53,756 bases of DNA from NCBI GenBank assembly GCA_900318625.1, contig ONLG01000046.1, positions 1 through 53,756 on the forward strand, given 5' to 3'. The notes under the pieces were generated by a model, which made no database searches, had not been told where the DNA came from, and saw only the letters and a program-made list of their open reading frames with translations. The first letter of the stretch is position 1. Each line of letters opens with the position of its first letter. The translations under genes and the position numbers were made by a program. Positions 1 to 9,489 of the stretch are shown in pieces. The DNA comes from an uncultured Prevotella sp. (GTDB lineage: Bacteria; Bacteroidota; Bacteroidia; Bacteroidales; Bacteroidaceae).

Positions 1-20
1 GCTTAACACAAAGCTGTTGG

Positions 21-94
21 CGGGGTGTAGCGCAGCCCGGTAGCGCATCTGGTTTGGGACCAGGCGGTCGCAGGTTCGAATCCTGTCACCCCGA
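21..94 (+). tRNA. tRNA-Pro (anticodon TGG)
   Basis: A 74-nt cloverleaf. The acceptor arms CGGGGTG (21-27) and CACCCCG (87-93) pair fully, followed by discriminator A at 94. The anticodon stem TCTGG/CCAGG closes the loop TTTGGGA, giving anticodon TGG at 55-57. The T-arm contains GGTTCGAATCC. No CCA is encoded. A terminator hairpin follows directly, so this is probably a short transcription unit. Confidence 0.97.
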
Positions 95-96
95 CA

Positions 97-133
97 AAAG
101 GCGACAAGTGAGTAATTTCGCTTGTCGCTTTTT
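97..133 (+). terminator. Terminator of tRNA-Pro
   Basis: Arms GCGACAAG (101-108) and CTTGTCGC (121-128) pair perfectly. The hairpin is preceded by AAAAG and followed by TTTTT, as expected of an intrinsic terminator just after the tRNA. Confidence 0.85.
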
Positions 134-361
134 CTATTCCATCCTTGCAACTGCTTGAAAACAAATGAAATGTCTTAAATACCTCGTTCTCGGTTTCGGT
201 TCGATAATCATGTGTGTTCTTATCGAAGTAAATCCCACTCGGAAACACCAAATTTTGAAGTTTTTGCCTACTTGCGAGCATGACATTAACGGGAAATATC
301 ACGCAAAATAAAAGTCGGCCATTACTGACCGACTAATGTAAGATGTGAAATAAGCAAAAGT

Positions 362-940
362 TTATCTACCCATGAAAGATAATTCTCCAATTAGCTTTCC
401 AAATTGAGTAAAAATGGCCTTACTATCAGTAAAACAGATTCCGAAGTCTCTATCGGCCATGTGCTCTTCGTCAAATCCAAAGAACACAAAGAGGTATCCC
501 TCTTTCGACTTAATTTCGTAGGAATTATAATAGTGTCCTTCGCTATCGAAATCCCCATCCGATGACGAGTACATAGTTAAGGTTCCATTTGAGAAAACCA
601 ATTTCCTTTTAAGTCCCCTTTGGTTTATATACCATGACGTTCCATTCAGTTTTTGCCGAAGTTCGGACTCAGAACTTGCACCGGTCCAAGTTTTTGCTTC
701 TCTTTCGGCACGTTCTTGCGCTTCTTGTTTTTCACGTTCAGCACGTTTTTTTGCCTCTTGTTCCTCACGTTCTGCACGTTCCTTGGCCTCTTTCTCCGCA
801 AGTTCTTTCTTGACATTCTCTGCGACACGGATGCTATCTTCCTGACGCTGTTTTTCGATTTCTCGTTGCTTGGCTTGATTGTCGCAACTACTTATGGCAA
901 TAGAGAATGCCACAAATACCATTAAATAGAATTTTTTCAT
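362..940 (-). CDS. Lipoprotein with charged coiled-coil repeat
   Basis: This 192-residue protein starts with a lipoprotein signal (lipobox ISSC, Cys19), so it should be lipid-anchored in the envelope. Residues about 22-85 are almost entirely Glu, Lys, Arg, Gln and Ala, with the imperfect repeat AEREEQEAKKR / AEREKQEAQER. This predicts one long charged helix or coiled coil. The C-terminal 100 residues are rich in Gly, Phe and Tyr and look like a small beta domain. I do not recognise a family for it. It is the last of three consecutive minus-strand lipoprotein genes between tRNA-Pro and the 6S-like RNA. Those genes are more AT-rich than the rest of the window, which could mean foreign origin. 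Function unknown. Confidence 0.75.
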   Translation of the reverse strand: MKKFYLMVFVAFSIAISSCDNQAKQREIEKQRQEDSIRVAENVKKELAEKEAKERAEREEQEAKKRAEREKQEAQERAEREAKTWTGASSESELRQKLNGTSWYINQRGLKRKLVFSNGTLTMYSSSDGDFDSEGHYYNSYEIKSKEGYLFVFFGFDEEHMADRDFGICFTDSKAIFTQFGKLIGELSFMGR

Positions 941-959
941 AATGTCAAATATTTAAATG

Positions 960-1577
960 TTAGTAATTCCATTCTAACCCTTCCGTGTTAAACGTGAAGG
1001 TTGCTGTTCCACCATCTTGGGCTTCTACCTTAATGGCACATTTCTTGGACTTTTTTAGGTTGTTGATGATGTCGTTTGCTTTCCTTTCATTTGGTATTAA
1101 ATGAGATTTTGCGCCATTTGCCATGACCGCTAAGGTATCAACTACTCCACCATCAAATCTAAAATATATCATTGGTAGTTTGTCTTGTCGTAACACACCA
1201 TCTGAAATTTGCACAAAGACAGCATTACTTCCACTTGGCAAGTGACTAAGGTATAATTGGAGGTGAGTTCTTCGGTCACAGATTGTCTGCGATTCATTTG
1301 ACATACATAATGCAGAATTGACCACCTCATCCGTCATTGGGTCTGTAGGATTGCAATAAGCCCAATTTCCTTTCTTCAATACGCCTGCTACCATCTCACC
1401 CTCATCAGTGTTGGAATTATCACATTCTGCTTTACCATCTTCAAGATTGATATTATCCTCTTCCCGTTGCATTTTATCTGCACTCGTTGTGTTGCTTTCA
1501 CTCTTGGAATTGCCTCCACATGACATGAGGCAAACGATGGCTACAACAGCCAACATAAAACTAACAACTTTTTTCAT
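960..1577 (-). CDS. Hypothetical lipoprotein
   Basis: A 205-residue protein with a lipobox LMSC (Cys20) after a short Lys-Lys plus hydrophobic signal. A low-complexity Ser/Asn/Asp/Glu linker spans about residues 23-65. The globular part contains strands such as MIYFRFDGGVVDTL and ATFTFNTEGLEW near the end, suggesting a beta-rich domain that might bind a ligand or partner. No enzyme motif is visible. It lies 19 nt upstream of the coiled-coil lipoprotein gene and probably shares its transcript. Family not recognised. Confidence 0.75.
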   Translation of the reverse strand: MKKVVSFMLAVVAIVCLMSCGGNSKSESNTTSADKMQREEDNINLEDGKAECDNSNTDEGEMVAGVLKKGNWAYCNPTDPMTDEVVNSALCMSNESQTICDRRTHLQLYLSHLPSGSNAVFVQISDGVLRQDKLPMIYFRFDGGVVDTLAVMANGAKSHLIPNERKANDIINNLKKSKKCAIKVEAQDGGTATFTFNTEGLEWNY

Positions 1578-1620
1578 TACTTCTCAAATTTAATGTTATG
1601 AATGTGTGTTAGCTATATCG

Positions 1621-2205
1621 TCAAACACTTATCTTCAATCCTATGCCTGGATAAGTGTATGTTTCGCCATAGTAATAGTTCTTACCGTTGATTGTAAACG
1701 AGAATGAGGCATCTTCATCTGTTCTAATATTTTCACCATCAAGATACTTTTTGATAACGTTATCATTAACCTTTACTAAAGTTGAAGTTATACCTAATAA
1801 AGATATGATAAGTTTATCCTTTTCTTTTTTTACAATATCATAAGCCAAAGTGACACCTCCGTTCTCAGCGGCGGTTTTAATGAGAATTTGTGCCATCTGC
1901 GACCCAATGACTGAAGTCTCCTTTATAGTAAGTTTATCACCATTTACAGCCCATGTACCAGAAAAAACGTCATAGCCTTTTTCCGCATCTTCATCGTAGA
2001 GAACACGTGTACAATTGCCATCAGATTTGAATTGAATGTACTCAAATTCACCATCTGCTATGCCTGTGATAGTTGACCATGTGCCTACATATTCCGATAA
2101 TGAGCTTGAAGGCCCGGGTTCATCACCATCACTTCCACACGAAACAAACGTTAGGCTGAAAACAGCCACCATGGCAAATGCCATAAAATTAAAATACTTT
2201 TTCAT
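1621..2205 (-). CDS. Lipocalin-like lipoprotein
   Basis: A 194-residue lipoprotein (lipobox FVSC, Cys23) with the Gly/Asp-rich GSDGDEPG stretch common in Bacteroidales surface lipoproteins. After it comes YVGTWS, then strand-turn patterns (NCTRVLYDED, FSGTWAVNGDKLTI). This G-x-W start is typical of the lipocalin-like domains found in many Bacteroidetes lipoproteins, which are small beta-barrels of mostly unknown ligand. First gene of the three-lipoprotein cluster; the spacing to the next gene is 43 nt. Family assignment is by pattern only. Confidence 0.72.
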   Translation of the reverse strand: MKKYFNFMAFAMVAVFSLTFVSCGSDGDEPGPSSSLSEYVGTWSTITGIADGEFEYIQFKSDGNCTRVLYDEDAEKGYDVFSGTWAVNGDKLTIKETSVIGSQMAQILIKTAAENGGVTLAYDIVKKEKDKLIISLLGITSTLVKVNDNVIKKYLDGENIRTDEDASFSFTINGKNYYYGETYTYPGIGLKISV

Positions 2206-2257
2206 CTCTTTTGAAATTTAATCTAAGCATCTGCGACCCTACGATGCTGGTAAATAT

Positions 2258-2265
2258 TACGTTTG
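2258..2265 (+). promoter_or_regulatory. -7 element of the 6S-like RNA promoter
   Basis: TACGTTTG matches the Bacteroidetes -7 consensus TAnnTTTG. It lies about 6-10 nt before the outermost helix of the structured RNA, which supports transcription on the plus strand. No good -33 box is visible, so it may be weak or need help. Confidence 0.45.
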
Positions 2266-2269
2266 AAAG

Positions 2270-2492
2270 GCATAAAAGAAAAGCGGAGTCACCATTTGCC
2301 TATACTGCTTGCGTGGGGCTTGGACTCCCTGATATTACAGAATAGGAACGTTCCTCCGCTTGGCAGTATATCGCATATAACGATGATACATACCAAGAGA
2401 GCGTTTCCCACATTTCTGAAATATCATTTGGCAGCTGCCAATTTGTGAAGTGTCCAAGTTCACGCAATCAGAAAAGCGAAAATGCGCTGTCT
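2270..2492 (+). ncRNA. ssrS: 6S RNA-like structured RNA
   Basis: The sequence folds as one long rod. The closing stem is TTGCGTG (2309-2315) with CACGCAA (2461-2467) and CTTGGAC (2319-2325) with GTCCAAG (2452-2458). Outer helices are CTG/CAG (2305-2307/2469-2471), CATTTGC with GCGAAAATG (2293-2299/2476-2484) and AGCG/CGCT. Then comes a large asymmetric bubble (2326-2359 against 2442-2451), closed by an apical stem TTGGCAG (2360-2366) with CTGCCAA (2435-2441). This is the 6S plan of closing stem, central bubble and apical stem. The 5' bubble strand (CCCTGA, GATATT, CTCCGC, TTGG in order) resembles the same strand of E. coli 6S RNA as I remember it. 6S RNA mimics an open promoter and binds RNA polymerase. 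The ends are approximate. A minus-strand reading is possible because the rod is symmetric. The Bacteroidales-1 RNA family is an alternative name for such an element. Confidence 0.62.
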
Positions 2493-2701
2493 AATATGTC
2501 TGTCAAGTGCCTATTAAGGCAACATGACGACGCAAAAATAATAAAAACATTTGAAAGAATGCTCAACTACCTGGAACAAACTTAACTTTTGACGTTATTT
2601 TTTCTTTTTCTTGTCTTACGACAACTTTGCGTAGACTCAAGATAACTTTTTATATTAAACAGCTACGCTTTTCGCTCGTATCAAAACCACTTCAAAAGAT
2701 T

Positions 2702-2750
2702 AAAGTGATACAACTTGAGTATTGATACTCGTTTATAACAGCTTCACTTT
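2702..2750. repeat. Nested inverted repeat
   Basis: Outer arms AAAGTGA (2702-2708) and TCACTTT (2744-2750) enclose inner arms GAGTAT (2717-2722) and ATACTC (2725-2730). No run of T follows, so it is not an obvious terminator. It lies between the 6S-like RNA and the rpsA terminator. The rest of 2493-2764 is AT-rich and shows no gene; a T-rich run at about 2598-2615 might end the plus-strand transcript. Confidence 0.4.
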
Positions 2751-2764
2751 CTGGCAAGACACAA

Positions 2765-2797
2765 AAAGAGGTGGTATCGCAGTGATACCACCTCTTT
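2765..2797 (-). terminator. rpsA terminator
   Basis: A perfect 14-bp stem (2765-2778 with 2784-2797) and a 5-nt loop, ending in AAAGAGG/CCTCTTT flanks. It starts 30 nt after the rpsA stop codon on the minus strand. Confidence 0.85.
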
Positions 2798-2826
2798 AGA
2801 ATATAACTTGTTGCTTTCAGAAAGGA

Positions 2827-4599
2827 TTATTTTCCCTTCTCCATGTCGGCTTTCAGCTTGGCAAGAACGTCGAGGTCGCCCAGAGTGGTGCTTGCGGCAA
2901 CGTTCTGGATAGCAGGAGCAGCCTCCTTCTTAGGAGCGCGCTTCTTGGCAGCGGCCTTGGGCTCTTCCTTCACATCCTCGAATGTGCGAGAGTGGGAGAG
3001 GATGATGCGCTTGGTGTCCTTTACGAACTCGATAACCATGAAGGGCAGTTCCTCGCCTTTCTGAGCCTGAGAACCGTCTTCCTTGACAAGGTGCTTCGGT
3101 GTGGCAAAGCCCTCGCCGCCTTCGTTGAGCGAGATAACGGCACCCTTGTCCATCGCCTCGGTAATCTTACCGGTGTGGATAGATCCGGGAGTATATATGG
3201 TCTCGTAGGTGTCCCAAGGATTGTCTTCGAGCTGCTTGTGGCCAAGGCTCAGGCGACGGTTCTCCTTGTCGATTTCGAGAACAACGACGTCGATATCGGC
3301 ACCCTGCTGTGTGAACTCAGAAGGATGCTTAACCTTCTTGGTCCAAGACAGGTCTGAGATGTGGATCAGGCCGTCAACTCCCTCTTCAAGCTCAACGAAG
3401 ATACCGAAGTTGGTGAAGTTGCGAACCTTAGCAGTGTGCTTGCTGCCAACAGGATACTTAACCTCGATGGTCTCCCATGGGTCTTCCTTGAGCTGCTTGA
3501 TGCCGAGCGACATCTTGCGCTCCTCGCGGTCGAGGGTCAGGATAACAGCCTCTACCTCGTCACCAACGTGCATGAACTCCTGTGCAGAGCGCAGGTGCTG
3601 GCTCCATGACATCTCGCTTACGTGGATAAGACCCTCTACTCCGGGGGCAATCTCTACGAAAGCACCATAGTCGGCCATAACGACAACCTTGCCTTTAACG
3701 TGGTCGCCAACCTTGAGCTCGGCATCCAGAGCATCCCAAGGATGCGGAGTGAGCTGCTTCAGACCGAGAGCAATGCGCTTCTTCTCGTCGTCGAAGTCAA
3801 GGATAACAACGTTGATCTTCTGGTCGAGCTCTACAACCTCGTGCGGATCGCTTACGCGGCCCCAAGACAGGTCGGTGATGTGGATGAGTCCGTCAACACC
3901 TCCGAGGTCAACAAACACACCGTAAGAGGTGATGTTCTTGACAGTTCCTTCGAGTATCTGACCCTTCTCGAGCTTGGAGATAATCTCCTTCTTCTGGGCC
4001 TCGAGCTCTGCTTCGATGAGTGCTTTATGCGAAACGACTACGTTGCGGAACTCCTGATTGATCTTGACAACCTTGAACTCCATGGTCTTGCCAACGAATA
4101 CGTCGTAGTCGCGGATAGGATGAACGTCGATCTGGCTACCGGGCAAGAATGCCTCGATGCCGAATACGTCAACAATCATACCGCCCTTAGTGCGGCACTT
4201 GATGTAGCCCTGGATGATTTCATCACCGTCGAGAGCTGCGTTGACACGCTCCCAGCTCTTGCTCAAGCGGGCTTTCTTGTGGCTCAGAACGAGCTGGCCT
4301 TTTTTGTCTTCCTGATTTTCTACGTACACTTCTACAGTGTCGCCTACCTTCAGATCAGGATTGTAGCGGAACTCTGAGGCAGGAATGATACCATCGCTCT
4401 TGTAACCAATGTTGACAACAACTTCTTTCTTGTCAATGCTGATTACCTTACCGTCAACTACCTGATGGTCGGCAACTTTGTTGAGGGTTTCGTCGTAGGC
4501 TTTCTCAAGGGCTTCCTTGCTTGTTCCTACTGATGCGCCATTCTCAAACTCTTCCCAGTTGAAGTCGTCGAGTGGCTGGACATTTTTAAAGTTAGACAT
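2827..4599 (-). CDS. rpsA: 30S ribosomal protein S1
   Basis: This 590-residue protein holds six S1 (OB-fold) repeats. Good copies carry the motif G-x-V-x-x-x-x-x-x-G-x-F-V-E/D-L with DGLIHIS/TDLSW (for example SYGVFVDLGGVDGLIHI and NFGIFVELEEGVDGLIHI). The first two repeats are the divergent ribosome-binding type. The last segment is a charged Lys/Ala tail. S1 binds mRNA on the 30S subunit and promotes initiation on weakly structured leaders, which matters in a phylum that uses few Shine-Dalgarno sites. It is transcribed away from eno and ends at a strong terminator. The start ATG at 4599 gives the usual family length. Confidence 0.96.
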   Translation of the reverse strand: MSNFKNVQPLDDFNWEEFENGASVGTSKEALEKAYDETLNKVADHQVVDGKVISIDKKEVVVNIGYKSDGIIPASEFRYNPDLKVGDTVEVYVENQEDKKGQLVLSHKKARLSKSWERVNAALDGDEIIQGYIKCRTKGGMIVDVFGIEAFLPGSQIDVHPIRDYDVFVGKTMEFKVVKINQEFRNVVVSHKALIEAELEAQKKEIISKLEKGQILEGTVKNITSYGVFVDLGGVDGLIHITDLSWGRVSDPHEVVELDQKINVVILDFDDEKKRIALGLKQLTPHPWDALDAELKVGDHVKGKVVVMADYGAFVEIAPGVEGLIHVSEMSWSQHLRSAQEFMHVGDEVEAVILTLDREERKMSLGIKQLKEDPWETIEVKYPVGSKHTAKVRNFTNFGIFVELEEGVDGLIHISDLSWTKKVKHPSEFTQQGADIDVVVLEIDKENRRLSLGHKQLEDNPWDTYETIYTPGSIHTGKITEAMDKGAVISLNEGGEGFATPKHLVKEDGSQAQKGEELPFMVIEFVKDTKRIILSHSRTFEDVKEEPKAAAKKRAPKKEAAPAIQNVAASTTLGDLDVLAKLKADMEKGK

Positions 4600-4678
4600 A
4601 AATGTTAATTAATTAAATTGAAATTGATAAAGTTGGACTTTATGTTAATTGCCTGGACAACAGGGTCCAAAACGGCTG

Positions 4679-4686
4679 CAAAGTTA
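4679..4686 (-). promoter_or_regulatory. rpsA promoter -7 element
   Basis: On the minus strand this reads TAACTTTG, matching TAnnTTTG, about 80 nt before the rpsA start. The -33 box is not clear. The remaining intergenic stretch up to eno (4687-5062) is AT-rich with no convincing gene. Confidence 0.6.
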
Positions 4687-5061
4687 ACTATTATTGTTCG
4701 CCTACGTGCATACGCGCATATAATGTGCTCCTTTTTTAATTTATTTTAACTTCTTGTGGGCCGTAACTGTTCTGCTGATAGCTTCGCGTTGAGGGTCAAT
4801 TCTCCCTCCGAGTCGACGATTTCGTACAATATAATATATGTTTCATACAATCAAATGAATTTTGTAATGGAATTGAAAGAAAAACTAAGTATATTTGCTG
4901 TACAAATCGAGCATAGCTCAATCAATTTAGGCTCCATAACCTCTAAATAAATGATGGCAAAAGGCTGGTTTTTGCAAACTGACCATGCAAGTACATACCA
5001 ATTCACCCACTTGCATTTAACGTTAAAAGTTATAAAAATAGTCGAAACACCGCGAGCAAAT

Positions 5062-5093
5062 ATTGTCCACGATAATATAAATACTTAATTTTG
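5062..5093 (+). promoter_or_regulatory. eno promoter
   Basis: ATTG (5062-5065), a 20-nt spacer and TAATTTTG (5086-5093) fit the Bacteroidetes TTTG-N19-21-TAnnTTTG promoter. The eno ATG follows 26 nt after the -7 element. Confidence 0.75.
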
Positions 5094-5113
5094 CATCGTA
5101 TTAAAAATATTAA

Positions 5114-6427
<1,314 letters not shown>

Positions 6428-6439
6428 GCAACTTTACTC

Positions 6440-7033
6440 TTGATTATTATATTTAAGAAAGTCCGGGACAGCCTCACAACGAGGCTCGTTCCGGATTATT
6501 TTTATCTGTATATCCACGAGCAAAGCCCCAGGGAGGAGGTAGAGGATAGGCAGGCAGTGAGCGGTCTCCCTGTAAGTGACGAGCTGGTGAAAACCGGGTT
6601 CAAGGGAATAATCTTCATGGTGCCGGCAGGTTCGGGCAAGGTTTATGTAAATGTGGAAACAATAGGTTCGAGGTATCTGTTGGTGAAAGTCGGCAATAAG
6701 GCAGCTGCTTCATTCAAGCTAAACGGTCGAGAGACGGTGGAAATATCCTATACCGTGGCTGAACCTTCATACATCTATATCTATGGAAGTGACACTGACG
6801 TTGCATCGGCAAGAGCTTCGCGCATGGCAAAAGCCAATGATGATTGCGTGAAGGTTTACAGCTACAAGTGGGAACCGGCAGACCAGACGGGCATCAGCTC
6901 AATTGACAATTCGCAATCAGCAATTGGAAGCGAGGCCGGCGAATGGTATACCATAGACGGCAGAAAGTTGAACGGCAAGCCCGCGCAGAAAGGCATCTAC
7001 ATCGTCAACGGACGGAAGGTGGCCGTGAAGTAA
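6440..7033 (+). pseudogene. C-terminal remnant of a secreted surface protein
   Basis: The open frame encodes 197 residues, but its first 22 codons run through the eno terminator, so that part is not real protein. From about 6506 the sequence looks like the tail of a larger exported protein: a beta-sandwich-like module (LVKTGFKGIIFMVPAGSG, YTVAEPSYIYIYGSD) and a sorting-type C-terminus (WYTIDGRKLNG, KGIYIVNGRKVAVK). There is no signal peptide and no plausible start or promoter. I infer that a deletion or rearrangement joined the end of a big surface-protein gene to the eno 3' region. It retains its own terminator at 7080-7107. Confidence 0.65.
6462..6505 (+). terminator. eno terminator
   Basis: Arms TCCGGGACAGCCTC (6462-6475) and GAGGCT-C-GTTCCGGA (6481-6495) pair with one bulged C and one G-T pair, followed by TTATTTTTAT. 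It begins 34 nt after the eno stop. Confidence 0.88.
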
Positions 7034-7079
7034 GCACCTCACTTGAGATAATCACCTCCGCACGGTGGAAAATCGCACA

Positions 7080-7115
7080 CTCCCTGCAACCGCAAGATTG
7101 CAGGGAGCGTTTGAT
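7080..7115 (+). terminator. Terminator after the surface-protein remnant
   Basis: Perfect 10-bp stem CTCCCTGCAA (7080-7089) with TTGCAGGGAG (7098-7107), then CGTTTGATTT. It lies about 45 nt beyond the remnant stop codon and 36 nt before the end of the convergent minus-strand gene. Confidence 0.75.
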
Positions 7116-7150
7116 TTATGGGAGTTTTCTTTGAGCAATATGTTGCATCG

Positions 7151-9439
7151 CTATTTGTTAGACTTTGCATTAAGCTCTCCGCTTAGCAGCAGCGACATGT
7201 CGGCAGGATTAAGAGCCCAGTCGTATGTGTATGCTTCGTCGGCATCAGCGGCATTGTCTACTTGAACGAGATTTTGCGCTTTAGCTTTCATCATCAGCAA
7301 TTCACCGACAGACAGTTTCTTTTCAAGCCTGTGGAGCAATGCAGCTACCGACAAGCTGTCGGCACCTTTCATTGTCTGCGCGGTGAAAGGCATCTCGAGC
7401 CATACGATTTCACGTTTTCCAACATCAAGCACCCCGAAAACGAGTCCTTTCGACAGGTTTCCCTCGCTGATGCGCACCATGTGCTGAACGCATGAGGGGT
7501 CGTAGGCTACTCCGTCGCTCTCGGATATCGTCATAGGGTATGCTGAGTCCATCCATCCCACGACAAGGTTGGGCGACAGCGCACCGTTTGAATATGCGTT
7601 GCAGGTGAACATGACAAACCTGGCGCCCGCGTTCTCCAGTTCCGGCAACGACAGCTCAATGTATTCAGCCGTTCCCACCAGCTCCGGCACAGAGCGTATG
7701 TCGCCCGAATGTTTCGCTCCATCGCACGTCAGATTGTAGAACGCACATTCCAGAGTCTGCCCGTTGGCAAGCTCGATGCGTGCGCTCAGATCCATGTCTA
7801 ACGGCTGTGCGTGCAGTCCCTTGCCCCATTGCAGGAAGAGGCGGACATGATTGCCTTCAACCTTGAAGCGTGTGCCCATCAGCGCGCACGACGTGTCCTG
7901 AACGGTGGCAGTGCGGTCGCCCACGCTCACGGGTATGTCATAGAGCGAAGGCTCAATGTATATGGTATGCGAACTTGTCTTCTGCGATGCGAAGCGGCGT
8001 GACATAGATGCCCTGTATATCTTGTCCACGCCACTAACCATCTCGTGGCGCATCTCGCTGCTGTATAGAGCCAGCAGCTTGTTTGGCTCAATCCTTAGTG
8101 CATTGCCCGTGATGGGGCGAACCAGGCGCGTGGCTTTTGGGTCGAAATAGGTATCAGCCGCATTGCCAAGCGACAGCAGCAGGCGAGCCGGCAGCTTGTC
8201 GGCAACCTCGCTGAAAGCGGCAAGAACCTCCTTGCTGCCGAAGCGCAGCATCGATGCAAACAGACAGCGTGAGAACAGCCCGGGACGTTGTTTCAGCAGC
8301 GCAATAGCCTCGGTTGAGTTGTTCGTCTGGCGAGCCTTGTTCAGCAGTCCCATCCACGTGGGGTAGGTGTCTTTATAGAACACGTCGAGAATATCTGCCA
8401 GATGTGCGTATCCCTTTTTGCGCGAATACTCGCCCAGCCGCAGTGCCCTGATCATGCGCACCCACATCTCTCGCTTGGGGTTCATGTTCTCGACAGCTTG
8501 CTCTGCCGACATGGGAAGCGAGTTCAGCCAGTTGGCAACAGTCTTGCAGCTTCTGCGGTCATACTTCAGCATCAGCTTCTCTTTCATCGCCCGGGCTGCA
8601 TCAGCTCCATTGTCGAGCGGTTCCCATATATGAGAGTACAGCTTGCTGGCATGAGCCGTGAGAGTGCGTGGCTCTATTATCTGCAAGTAACCTGTCTTTT
8701 CAAACCACAGATAACGGAGTATGTCGTTCGGAGTTTGCAGCAGCGTGGATGCTTCTTCAGGCTTTCCCTGTTCTGCCAGCAGCTTTACCACCAGCATGGC
8801 GGTCTCCTTCATCGTGATGTCCACGTCGTCGGGAAGGCTAAGTTCTTGCAGCAACATATCCAGCGTGTCCTTCTGGGTGCCGTCGAGTGGGGTGGGAGAA
8901 GCCAGAAGAGTAGCAAGCAGGTGCTTCAAGTCGGTCATAGTGAACAGCCGCAGCTCCTTCAGCTTGCTGGCCTGTCCTTTGTAGACAACGTCTGAAACCG
9001 TAAACGGAGTGCCGCAGAACGGGCAACCGTTGTAGCGTTCGAGTGGAAACGTTCCTTCGGGAATGATGTGCCCACATGGCAGCCGTGTGCCTTCGATGTC
9101 AGCTTTGTCAGCGAAGATGTTTGCTATCCATGTTATGAAGTGGTCGGCAGGTGTTTCTCCCGTAGGCACGTTCCACCCCTTGACCAGCGGTGCCCAGTTG
9201 AGGTCTACGCCCATCACCCGGTTCATGGTCTTTGTAATATCGGCAAGCCGTTCAGCGTTTACCATGCTGATGGCATGGAGCAGTTCCTCGCTTGCGTAGA
9301 AGCCAATCTGGTGCAGACTTGTCGCAAAGGCCATAGCCGACGGCGACTGTGCCGACTTCATGTCGATGCCGTCACGGTCGATGTCGAGAAACAGTGCGCG
9401 GTATCGCAGGGCTACTTTGTCAAGGGTTGTGGCGTTCAT
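7151..9439 (-). CDS. RING-like / TerD-like domain protein
   Basis: A protein of about 762 residues without signal peptide. Residues about 121-145 carry CGH (C122, H124) and CPFC (C139, C142), a minimal RING or zinc-finger pattern. A long helical middle region follows, of HEAT/ARM-like appearance. Toward the C-terminus, WGKGL, PLDMDLSA, CDGAKHSGD and ELVGTAEYIELSLPEL follow the plan of TerD-family domains (acidic DLDxS and GD segments, calcium-binding in tellurite resistance proteins). I recall a RING-containing family described from Myxococcus and Streptomyces with this layout, and believe this belongs there. The frame is open to a TTG at 9493 that overlaps the upstream stop, and there is another ATG at 9475. 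I chose the ATG at 9439 because the recognisable fold begins there. Role inferred: cytoplasmic stress-response scaffold; function unproven. Confidence 0.75.
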   Translation of the reverse strand: MNATTLDKVALRYRALFLDIDRDGIDMKSAQSPSAMAFATSLHQIGFYASEELLHAISMVNAERLADITKTMNRVMGVDLNWAPLVKGWNVPTGETPADHFITWIANIFADKADIEGTRLPCGHIIPEGTFPLERYNGCPFCGTPFTVSDVVYKGQASKLKELRLFTMTDLKHLLATLLASPTPLDGTQKDTLDMLLQELSLPDDVDITMKETAMLVVKLLAEQGKPEEASTLLQTPNDILRYLWFEKTGYLQIIEPRTLTAHASKLYSHIWEPLDNGADAARAMKEKLMLKYDRRSCKTVANWLNSLPMSAEQAVENMNPKREMWVRMIRALRLGEYSRKKGYAHLADILDVFYKDTYPTWMGLLNKARQTNNSTEAIALLKQRPGLFSRCLFASMLRFGSKEVLAAFSEVADKLPARLLLSLGNAADTYFDPKATRLVRPITGNALRIEPNKLLALYSSEMRHEMVSGVDKIYRASMSRRFASQKTSSHTIYIEPSLYDIPVSVGDRTATVQDTSCALMGTRFKVEGNHVRLFLQWGKGLHAQPLDMDLSARIELANGQTLECAFYNLTCDGAKHSGDIRSVPELVGTAEYIELSLPELENAGARFVMFTCNAYSNGALSPNLVVGWMDSAYPMTISESDGVAYDPSCVQHMVRISEGNLSKGLVFGVLDVGKREIVWLEMPFTAQTMKGADSLSVAALLHRLEKKLSVGELLMMKAKAQNLVQVDNAADADEAYTYDWALNPADMSLLLSGELNAKSNK

Positions 9440-9489
9440 GCGTATGTTATTAAATAAGGTGAAGGCGGAAATCATAATTCTGTTTAACC

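Noticed and set aside
21-94. tRNA-Pro as an attachment site of an island
   Set aside because: No duplicate of the tRNA 3' end and no integrase were found in the window.
3-302. Minus-strand 99-residue frame containing GVTGFEPATAWSQT
   Set aside because: It is the antisense of tRNA-Pro; this peptide is a well-known false gene around tRNAs.
2263-2448. 61-residue plus-strand frame
   Set aside because: It lies across the paired arms of the 6S-like RNA and has no protein-like features.
2270-2540. 6S-like RNA on the minus strand
   Set aside because: A minus-strand TATTTTTG at 2533-2540 and a T-run near 2275 exist, but the promoter distance and the order of bubble motifs fit the plus strand better. 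Not excluded.
4756-4950. 64-residue frame in the rpsA-eno gap
   Set aside because: AT-rich, no signal, no motif, weak start context.
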